DNA of 64,000 nt, taken from the NCBI GenBank assembly GCA_029210465.1, contig JARGDL010000007.1, positions 1 through 64,000 of the forward strand, written 5' to 3'. Of this stretch, positions 53,167 through 61,356 are shown in pieces. The DNA is from Stygiobacter electus. Lineage in GTDB: Bacteria > Bacteroidota > Ignavibacteria > Ignavibacteriales > Melioribacteraceae. The notes below the pieces were generated by a model. It was not told where the DNA came from and made no database searches. It was given only the letters and a program-made list of their open reading frames with translations. The first letter of the stretch is position 1; each line of letters begins with the position of its first letter. Position numbers and translations under genes: made by a program.

Positions 53167-56100
53167 ATGAAAACAAGATTCTCTTTAATGTTTCTCTTTT
53201 TTGTTTTAAATCTTGTTTACTCACAAGATTTAAGAGTCATTTCATCAAATCAAAACTTTTTGATTTTAGAATATCATCCAACTATAAAAGACACCATCAT
53301 TACAAATATCTCTGGAAGATCATTTACAAAATTTGAAATTCCTGGGACAAGAATTGAAAATGCAAAAGAATTTGGAATGCCTCAGTTGCAAGTGAAATTA
53401 TTTAACATCGGCGTTCCTTCAGAATTTGGAAATACAATTGAAATACTTAGTTCTAATTTTAAATCATTCACTGGTGATTATTTGCCGAATCCCAAAATTC
53501 AAAAAGACAGCTCTTTAACTAAAGAAGTTGAGTTTGTTAGTAATAATTATAATTCATTTTCACTATCTGAAATTGTTCAATTTGGTGATTTTGGGTTAAC
53601 AAGAAATTTACCAGTTCAGACTATTAAAATTTATCCTGTAGTTTTCGAACCAAATTCTAAATCAATAAAAGTTCTTGATTACGTAAAAATTAAAATAAAT
53701 TTCGGGAATGCCTCAACAAAAAAAGTAAAGATAAATGAAAACTTTCTTTCATCTTTAGTAATAAATTGGGATGTAGCTCAATTTTGGGGTGAAGAAATAA
53801 AATCATTAAATAAAATATCAAATTCAGTTTTAGCAAATGGACCTTGGTTTCGCTTTGAAGTTTCTGATGAAGGAATTTATAAAATCGATAGAACATTTCT
53901 TCAAAATCTTGGTGTAGATATTAATTCAGTCGACCCGCGCACAATAAAAATTTATAACAATGGTGGATTAAATTTACCTGAAAATTATAATTCTTATAAA
54001 AATGAAGGATTAATCGAAAATGCAATTTTATTTGTTGGCGAATCTGATGGAAAAATTGATGCAGCTGATTACATTCTTTTTTATGGAAGAGGCACAGAAG
54101 TTTGGAGTTATAATTCAAATACAAAAACTATTTCAAGAAGTAAAAATCCCTACACGAAGAAAAATTATTATTGGTTAACATTCGGCGGTTCAAACGGAAA
54201 AAGAATGAATGAAAAGCAATCCTTAAATGTTCAAAATGCTTTTCAACAAACATCTACTTTTGGATACAAAAGTTATGATAAAGATAGTGTTAATATTGGC
54301 AAATCTGGTCGTGAATATTTCGGTGATGTGATTGATGCAACTTCAAAAAGTAAAACTTTTATTTCAACGCTTAATGGTGTTATTCCTAATTCAAAAATTA
54401 ATTATAGTTTAAGAACAATTAATGTTTCCACATCAACAATACCGTTGAAAGTTGAAGAAAGTGGTACCCAAATTTATTCAACAAATATTTATGGAATCTC
54501 AGATTACGAATATGGAATTGATGACTTTGCGAAATTTTCTTATCAAGGAAATTTAACTGATGAAAGAAGCGTTCTAAAAATTTCACACTCATCTGGTTCA
54601 ATTAGTGCAAAAGTATTTTTAGATTTTTTTGAAATTGTATATCAACGATATTTAAGAGCCGCCGGTGATAATTTTATACTTTTTGCAAAGGACACAACTG
54701 CAACAGTTGAATATACAATAACAAATTTCTCATCCACTTCCATTCAAGCTTTTGATGTAACAAATTTTTCAAATGTTAAAATTATTACAAATGCGACAAC
54801 AAGCGGTGGACAAATAAAATTCCAATCCAATGAAGTTAAAAATAGTCCATCTAAATATTTTATAGTTTCGGCAAATGGTTTTAAAGTCCCAACCGGTGGA
54901 ACTAAAATTGATAACATGAACATTCGTGGGAATGTAGCTGGTAGTGAAATGATTGTTATTGCTCCAAAAGATTTTAAAGCTCAAGCAGAAAGATATGTCA
55001 AATATCGTTCGAGCGAATCTCCGAATAAATTATCAACACAAGTTTTTTATATTGATGAAATATTTAACGAATTTTCTTGTGGAATGATTGATCCAATGGC
55101 TCTCAGAGATTTTTTGAAATATGCTTTTGAAAATTGGCAAATAAAACCTTTTTACGTTCTTCTTTTTGGTGATGCAACATACGATTATTTAAATACGGTA
55201 AGAGACAATAAAAATTTTATTCTACCTTATGAAACTGAAAATTCAATAAGTGCAATAAGTTCATATCCATCTGATGATTATTTTGTTCGTATTTCAGGAA
55301 ATGATTTAAAACCAGATTTAGCAATTGGCCGTTTAACAATTCAGTCAGCAAAAGAAGCAGATAACGCTATTGATAAAATTATAAATTATGAAACGGTTCA
55401 AAGTAAAGGCGATTGGAGAAATACCATAACATTAGTTGCGGATGATGGACCAGCAGGATTGGGAATTGATAACGGTTCTCTTCATACAGCACAATCTGAA
55501 AATCTTGCAAATAGAATTCTACCAAAATTTTTATATCAGAAGAAAATTTATTTGGTTGCATATCCAACTGTATTTGTTGGATTGGGAAGAAGAAAACCAG
55601 ATGTAAACAAAGCAATAATAGATGCTATTAATGAAGGTACTCTATTAATAAATTATGTTGGTCATGGAAGTCCTGAACTTTGGGCAGATGAAAATGTTTT
55701 TGTAAAAACTACAACAGTGCCACAATTAAAAAATTCGAATTACTTTTTTGTTACAGCAGCAACTTGTGATTTCGGCTGGTATGATGATCCTGCTATTCAA
55801 AGCAGTGCTGAAACAATGCTAAATTTGCAAAACGCTGGTTCTATTTTAACATATACTGCAAGTAGAGTAGTTTACTCAAATTATAATGCAATTTTAAATG
55901 ATTCACTTTATACAAATCTATTTCGTGTAAAAGATAATGGTTTACCAGCTCGTGTTGGACTTTCATATTTTATGACAAAACAATATATGATAGACAAAGA
56001 AAATGATGAAAAGTATCATTTATTTGGAGATCCAGCAATCAGAATGAATATGCCTGTTCTTCCAATTTCAATAGACTCAATTAATGGAAAATCTTCTAAG

Positions 56101-57117
56101 GAATTAAATCAAATAAGTGCATTGAGCAATGTAAAAATTAAAGGTTCTGTAAAAACAATCGATGGTAAAATTAATCCAACAAATGGTGAAGTTGTGCTTT
56201 CTGTTTTTGATAGTGAAAAAGGAATTTATTATCAAGAGATGGATTACACGGTTAAACAGCAAGGTGGATTAATTTTCAAAGGCAGAGCATCGGTTAATAA
56301 TGGAATTTTTGAAACCGACTTTGTTGTTCCAAAAGATATTTCCTATGAAAATAAAAATGGGAAAATTGTTGCTTACTTTGCTAACAATCAGATTGATGGT
56401 GTTGGGTTTAATAATAATTTTACTGTTGGAGGTACGAATCCAAACGCTATTGATGATAAAAAAGGGCCTGAGATTGAAATATTTTTTGATAATGAAAACT
56501 TTACAAGCTCATATTTGGTTAATCCAAGTTTTACATTGATTGTAAAGTTAAAAGATCAAACTGGTTTAAATACAACCGGTTCTGGAATAGGACATAAATT
56601 AGAAGCAATATTAAATAATGATATAACTAATGCAATTGATCTTTCAAATAATTTTGTGGGTGATCTTAATTCTGGTGGGAAAAGTGGAGTGGTAAAATAT
56701 AATTTCACTAATCTTGTACCTGGAGATTACGATCTAAAAATTAAAGCATGGGATGTTTTTAATAATCTTTCGACTCAAGAAGCAAACTTTACCGTGGTTT
56801 CTAATGAAAATGGAATTGTTTTAAGAGATGTTTATAATTATCCAAATCCATTTTCATCGTTTACTACTTTTACATTTCAGCACAATTATTCTTCTACTAT
56901 AAATTGTAAAATAAAAATTTATACAATTGCAGGAAGATTAATCAAAACAATTGAAGAAAATGATATATTCAACAAATATGTTAGAATTGACTGGGATGGA
57001 AGAGATGAAGATGGAAATCAAATTGCAAATGGTACATACTTTTATAAATTAATAGTTGAATCAAATGATGGAAGTTTCAAACAATCAATAATAGGTAAAT
57101 TAGCAGTAGTTAAATAA
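53167..57117 (+). CDS. porU: Type IX secretion sortase PorU
   Basis: A 1316-residue gingipain-like (C25) cysteine peptidase with a signal peptide ending LVYSQ. The catalytic His833 is in NYVGHGSPELW and Cys867 in VTAATCDFGWYDD, after a long beta-rich N-terminal part. PorU cuts the sorting domain from T9SS cargo and attaches the cargo to lipid at the cell surface. Its own C-terminus is a FlgD-like/sorting-type domain (NYPNPFSSFTTF..., GTYFYKLIV). The length agrees with PorU proteins, and PorV follows 30 bases downstream as in Bacteroidota. It should process the sorting-tagged proteins of this window. Confidence 0.92.
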   Translation: MKTRFSLMFLFFVLNLVYSQDLRVISSNQNFLILEYHPTIKDTIITNISGRSFTKFEIPGTRIENAKEFGMPQLQVKLFNIGVPSEFGNTIEILSSNFKSFTGDYLPNPKIQKDSSLTKEVEFVSNNYNSFSLSEIVQFGDFGLTRNLPVQTIKIYPVVFEPNSKSIKVLDYVKIKINFGNASTKKVKINENFLSSLVINWDVAQFWGEEIKSLNKISNSVLANGPWFRFEVSDEGIYKIDRTFLQNLGVDINSVDPRTIKIYNNGGLNLPENYNSYKNEGLIENAILFVGESDGKIDAADYILFYGRGTEVWSYNSNTKTISRSKNPYTKKNYYWLTFGGSNGKRMNEKQSLNVQNAFQQTSTFGYKSYDKDSVNIGKSGREYFGDVIDATSKSKTFISTLNGVIPNSKINYSLRTINVSTSTIPLKVEESGTQIYSTNIYGISDYEYGIDDFAKFSYQGNLTDERSVLKISHSSGSISAKVFLDFFEIVYQRYLRAAGDNFILFAKDTTATVEYTITNFSSTSIQAFDVTNFSNVKIITNATTSGGQIKFQSNEVKNSPSKYFIVSANGFKVPTGGTKIDNMNIRGNVAGSEMIVIAPKDFKAQAERYVKYRSSESPNKLSTQVFYIDEIFNEFSCGMIDPMALRDFLKYAFENWQIKPFYVLLFGDATYDYLNTVRDNKNFILPYETENSISAISSYPSDDYFVRISGNDLKPDLAIGRLTIQSAKEADNAIDKIINYETVQSKGDWRNTITLVADDGPAGLGIDNGSLHTAQSENLANRILPKFLYQKKIYLVAYPTVFVGLGRRKPDVNKAIIDAINEGTLLINYVGHGSPELWADENVFVKTTTVPQLKNSNYFFVTAATCDFGWYDDPAIQSSAETMLNLQNAGSILTYTASRVVYSNYNAILNDSLYTNLFRVKDNGLPARVGLSYFMTKQYMIDKENDEKYHLFGDPAIRMNMPVLPISIDSINGKSSKELNQISALSNVKIKGSVKTIDGKINPTNGEVVLSVFDSEKGIYYQEMDYTVKQQGGLIFKGRASVNNGIFETDFVVPKDISYENKNGKIVAYFANNQIDGVGFNNNFTVGGTNPNAIDDKKGPEIEIFFDNENFTSSYLVNPSFTLIVKLKDQTGLNTTGSGIGHKLEAILNNDITNAIDLSNNFVGDLNSGGKSGVVKYNFTNLVPGDYDLKIKAWDVFNNLSTQEANFTVVSNENGIVLRDVYNYPNPFSSFTTFTFQHNYSSTINCKIKIYTIAGRLIKTIEENDIFNKYVRIDWDGRDEDGNQIANGTYFYKLIVESNDGSFKQSIIGKLAVVK

Positions 57118-57147
57118 AAATTAGAAAATATAAATCGGAGGAATAAA

Positions 57148-58305
57148 ATGAAAAGAATGTCGATGCTGATGATCATCATAGCAATGTTTGTATCAGCAAA
57201 TTTAATTAAAGCACAAGGGGAAGCCGCAGTTCCATTTCTTTTACTTGCACCTGATTCAAGAGCAGGTGGAATTGGTGAATCTGGTGTAGCACTTGCAGAT
57301 AATTCAGCTGCAATATTTTGGAATCCTGCTGGCATAGCTTTTCAAACAGGTTCCGAAGTCAGCTTAACTCATAGTAATTGGTTACCACAATTTAATCTTG
57401 ACTTATTTTATGAATATGCAACTTATCGTGAATACATGGAAGAATTAAATGGTAGTGTAACAGCAAGTATAACATTTATGAACTTTGGTGAATTTGTAAG
57501 AACACTATCCAATTCACCAGATCCTGTTGGAACATTTCGTTCTTTTGATGCAGCTTTAACATTTGGTTATGCAACTAAACTTAGTAATAATTGGGGATTA
57601 GGTTTTAACTTTAGAATAATACATTCACGTTTAGCAGATAAACCAACAGAACAAGAACAGGGAAAAGGTGTTGCTACTTCTGTAAGTTTTGATGTTGGTG
57701 CATTATGGCGTCCTGAAAAATTTGAAATTCCACTTATTGGCGATTTGAGTAACAGATTTAGTTTCGGTTTGAATTTAGCTAACCTTGGTCCAAAAATTTA
57801 TTACATTGACCAAGCACAAGCAGATCCAATTCCTACAAACTTAAGATTTGGTTTTGCAGTTCGTCCTTTTGAAGATGAATACAATTCTTTAACGTGGACA
57901 TTAGATTTTCAAAAATTATTAGTTGGTAAAGCAGATTCTTCAGGCAAAAGACCCGAATTTTATAAAGCAATTTTTTCAGCATGGGCTGATGAACCTTTAA
58001 ATAAAGAAATTCGTGATATTGTAACTTCAATGGGACTTGAATATTGGTATGGTCAACCGCAAGATTTTATGTTTGCAATTCGAACTGGTATTTTCTACGA
58101 AGATCCTTCATACGGAAATAGAAAGTTTGTTACTCTTGGTGCTGGTATTCGTTATGATATGTACGGTTTTGATTTTAGCTACATTACAACTGATGTTTTT
58201 AAAGGAAGTGAAAATCATCCACTTTCTAATACTCTTCGTTTTACCTTATTAATTGGTTGGGGTGCCACACCTCAAAAGCAATTAGGTTTTCCAAGAGGAA
58301 TCTAA
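57148..58305 (+). CDS. porV: T9SS outer-membrane protein PorV
   Basis: A 385-residue FadL-like beta-barrel with a signal peptide ending LIKAQG. Its conserved start is FLLLAPDSRAGGIGESGVALADNSAAIFWNPAGIAF, the hallmark of PorV/PorQ proteins. PorV carries cargo from the translocon to PorU. It has GGAGG six bases before the ATG and follows porU closely; PorQ is the main alternative, but adjacency to porU favours PorV. Confidence 0.9.
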   Translation: MKRMSMLMIIIAMFVSANLIKAQGEAAVPFLLLAPDSRAGGIGESGVALADNSAAIFWNPAGIAFQTGSEVSLTHSNWLPQFNLDLFYEYATYREYMEELNGSVTASITFMNFGEFVRTLSNSPDPVGTFRSFDAALTFGYATKLSNNWGLGFNFRIIHSRLADKPTEQEQGKGVATSVSFDVGALWRPEKFEIPLIGDLSNRFSFGLNLANLGPKIYYIDQAQADPIPTNLRFGFAVRPFEDEYNSLTWTLDFQKLLVGKADSSGKRPEFYKAIFSAWADEPLNKEIRDIVTSMGLEYWYGQPQDFMFAIRTGIFYEDPSYGNRKFVTLGAGIRYDMYGFDFSYITTDVFKGSENHPLSNTLRFTLLIGWGATPQKQLGFPRGI

Positions 58306-58311
58306 TTTTTA

Positions 58312-61300
58312 ATGAAAAAAATATTTTTTCTTTTTGCAATAATTGGATTGAGCAGTTTATCTGCTCAATCTTTTGTTAAGCATTTTGCTTTATCAGCAAA
58401 TGATAAATCAGCTTTTAGTGATTCATTAAGAATTCTTGCAGTCTTAGTTGAATTTCAAGAAGATAAATATGATGCAACAATTGGTAATGGAAAATTTGGT
58501 TCTCACTATTCAAAAAATTATGGGGATACAATTTTAGATCCTTTACCTCATGATGCTTCTTATTTTGAAGATCATCTTCTATTTGCAAAAAATTACTTTA
58601 AAAAAGTATCAAAAGGGAAATTGAATATCTCTTACAAAGTTTTACCAGATATTATTACTGTTTCAAAAACAATGAGAGAATATTCACCTGGTTATCAATC
58701 AAAAGATTTAAAACAATTAGCAAATTTATCTGAAGAAGTTTGGACTATTACTGACAAAAAATTTCCTGATGTAAATTTTTCAAAATATGATTTGTTTATA
58801 ATTTTTCATGCTGGTGTAAGCAGTGGTTTAGATATTGGAATTTTTTCCATTGATAGAAATTTACCTTCACTTTATTTGGGATATTCAACTTTACAAAAAT
58901 TATACGGTTCGCAATTCAATGGGTTTTCGACTAAAACTGGTTTAATTAAAAATACGTTGATTATGCCGGAAACAGAATCACGTGAATTGCAAATGATTGA
59001 TAATTCAACTTTGCTTTTAGAATTAACTATCAATGGAACTTTGGTTGCAAATATAGCAAGCCATTTAGGTTTGCCCGATTTGTTTGATACTGAAACGGGT
59101 AAAAGTGCTATTGGCAGATTTGGATTGATGGATGGACAGGCTATGATTGCAAATAACGGAATATTTCCACCAGCACTTTCTGCATGGGAAAAAATATTTT
59201 TAGGTTGGGATTCCGTTAAAGAAATTTCTTACGATAAGAAAAATGTTAATCTTACTACTTTTGTTAAGGCAGTTTCAAGTGATACAACTATTGTTAAAAT
59301 TCCAATAACTCCTTCTGAATACTTTTTACTTGAGAATCGACAGCAAGATGCTAACAAAGATGAATTAATTTTAACAATTAAAAACAAAAATCAAATCTTT
59401 CAAAAAGTAATTAAACCCGATACAAGCGGATTATATTATGTTACACCAGATTCAATTAAAGGTGGTGTTGTTATTGATGTTGATGAATTTGATGCTGCAA
59501 CACCAGGCAACGGAATTGTAATTTGGCACATAGATGAAAATATTATCAATCAAAAAATTAATGAGAACAAAATAAATTCAGATTTATATAATAAAGGTGT
59601 AGATGTAGTTGAAGCTGATGGTATTCAAGATATAGGTGAATCATTTTCATCTTTCTTTGGAAGTTTTATTGGTGAAGGTGAAAAATATGATTTTTGGTTT
59701 AAGGGTAATAAATCAAAATTATATAAAAATATTTTATCCCCCGATTCAAAACCGAATTCAAATTCAAATAGCGGGGCAAAAAGTTTTATAACTATTGAAA
59801 ACTTTTCTGACAATAAAAATAAAATGAGTTTTGACGTTTCATTTGGAAATGAAATTGTTAAGAAGCTTGTTGATAGAAAGTTATCTGAACTTCAAAGCGT
59901 GAGTTTTGATTTAATGACTTTAAGTAATGCTAATTCCCTTGATATCTTTTTAATTGATAACAATAATCTTGTCAAATTGAATAACAATGGTAAAATCTTA
60001 AATGTAGTTAAAAGATTTTCTGACAAAAATAAAATTTCTGGAATAACACAAAACGGTGTGGAATATGTTTTTGGTTCTACTAATGATACTATCAATGTTT
60101 ATTATTATAACACTTTAACAAATGAAGAAAAGATTATATCCGCAAAAAGTTTATATAAAATATCAACCCCAATTTTAATTACAAGTTTATCGAATAATTT
60201 ATATGTAGATGCGGGATGTTCTGATGGTTATTTCCTTGAGGTTAGTTTAAGCGATTTGTTAGTTAATAAAATATCAGTGTCAAACTATACTAAAATTATG
60301 AATAGCGAATTGGTTCAAATCAACCGAGAGTATAATTCATCAAACAATAAATATTTTTCTGCAATCTCATTAAATGAATTCTTTCAAAGTTCTTCAGGTG
60401 TAAATAATCAATTGTTAAACGGGGAGCATAAAAAAAGTGGGTTAGTTAAAAATTCAAGCGGTGAATATTTTAATATTGTGTTAAGTGATTTTTCCGGTAA
60501 AAAGCATTTTGATGTTGTAAATCAAAATAAAATTGTTGGTTCATTTGATGTATATAGTTCAAATAAATCTTATAATTTTTCTGTTGCTGATATTTTCAAT
60601 GATGGAAGAATATTTATTATTCTTAATAATGAAAATGAAATTTCTATTTATAACATAAATGGAACGCAATTAGAAAATTTCCCATTTCAAGCATCAACAG
60701 GTAAGTACTTTATTGGAACACCACTTCTTGTGGATTTAAACAAAGATGGAATACAAGAAATTTTAATTGCTAATTATAATGGTGAATTAATAGCCATTAA
60801 TACTAAAGATGGAAAATTGTTTGATGGATATCCAATTAAAGTGGCTGATTCAGAAGTCTCAAATTTATTTTTATACGAAGAAGAATTACCAACAATGGGA
60901 CCAATTCCTCAATACAAACCAATTGTAATTGTAATTGACAAAGAAAAAAATTTTTCAGCATGGCAGTTGTCTAATATTCAAGGTAAAAGTTTTTGGAAAA
61001 GTAATTATCAAAACTCAACAAATAACTCATCTGTTGAAATATCAAATAAGAGCCAAATTTCCAATGAGTATTTTCCATTAGATAAAGCATATAACTGGCC
61101 AAATCCAACTTATGGAAATTTTACAAACATTAGATTTTATGTTTCAGAAAATTCAAAAGTTACTGTTCGTATTTTTGATTTAGCAGGTGAATTAATTTCA
61201 ACACTACAATCAAATGCTCAAGGTGGTATTGAAAATGAAATTGTTTGGGATGTTACCAAAGTTCAAAGTGGAATTTATTATGCTAACATTCAAGCGGAAA

Positions 61301-61353
61301 GTATAAACGGTAAATCAGCTTCAAAGATTATAAAAATTGCAGTGATAAAATAA
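58312..61353 (+). CDS. M6-like protein with lost catalytic residues and T9SS tail
   Basis: This 1013-residue secreted protein (signal peptide ending LSAQS) has an immune-inhibitor-A/M6-like domain in the first 480 residues. The usual HEFGHxLGLPD motif reads ANIASHLGLPD here (residues 246-256), so both zinc His and the Glu are gone. FG-GAP/propeller-like repeats (VDLNKDGIQEILIANYNG near 810) and a C-terminal sorting domain (about 925-1013: NWPNPTYGNF, SGIYYANIQ) follow. It is probably a binding or inhibitor protein rather than an active peptidase. It starts six bases after porV, so it is part of the T9SS operon. Confidence 0.85.
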   Translation: MKKIFFLFAIIGLSSLSAQSFVKHFALSANDKSAFSDSLRILAVLVEFQEDKYDATIGNGKFGSHYSKNYGDTILDPLPHDASYFEDHLLFAKNYFKKVSKGKLNISYKVLPDIITVSKTMREYSPGYQSKDLKQLANLSEEVWTITDKKFPDVNFSKYDLFIIFHAGVSSGLDIGIFSIDRNLPSLYLGYSTLQKLYGSQFNGFSTKTGLIKNTLIMPETESRELQMIDNSTLLLELTINGTLVANIASHLGLPDLFDTETGKSAIGRFGLMDGQAMIANNGIFPPALSAWEKIFLGWDSVKEISYDKKNVNLTTFVKAVSSDTTIVKIPITPSEYFLLENRQQDANKDELILTIKNKNQIFQKVIKPDTSGLYYVTPDSIKGGVVIDVDEFDAATPGNGIVIWHIDENIINQKINENKINSDLYNKGVDVVEADGIQDIGESFSSFFGSFIGEGEKYDFWFKGNKSKLYKNILSPDSKPNSNSNSGAKSFITIENFSDNKNKMSFDVSFGNEIVKKLVDRKLSELQSVSFDLMTLSNANSLDIFLIDNNNLVKLNNNGKILNVVKRFSDKNKISGITQNGVEYVFGSTNDTINVYYYNTLTNEEKIISAKSLYKISTPILITSLSNNLYVDAGCSDGYFLEVSLSDLLVNKISVSNYTKIMNSELVQINREYNSSNNKYFSAISLNEFFQSSSGVNNQLLNGEHKKSGLVKNSSGEYFNIVLSDFSGKKHFDVVNQNKIVGSFDVYSSNKSYNFSVADIFNDGRIFIILNNENEISIYNINGTQLENFPFQASTGKYFIGTPLLVDLNKDGIQEILIANYNGELIAINTKDGKLFDGYPIKVADSEVSNLFLYEEELPTMGPIPQYKPIVIVIDKEKNFSAWQLSNIQGKSFWKSNYQNSTNNSSVEISNKSQISNEYFPLDKAYNWPNPTYGNFTNIRFYVSENSKVTVRIFDLAGELISTLQSNAQGGIENEIVWDVTKVQSGIYYANIQAESINGKSASKIIKIAVIK

Positions 61354-61356
61354 TTC

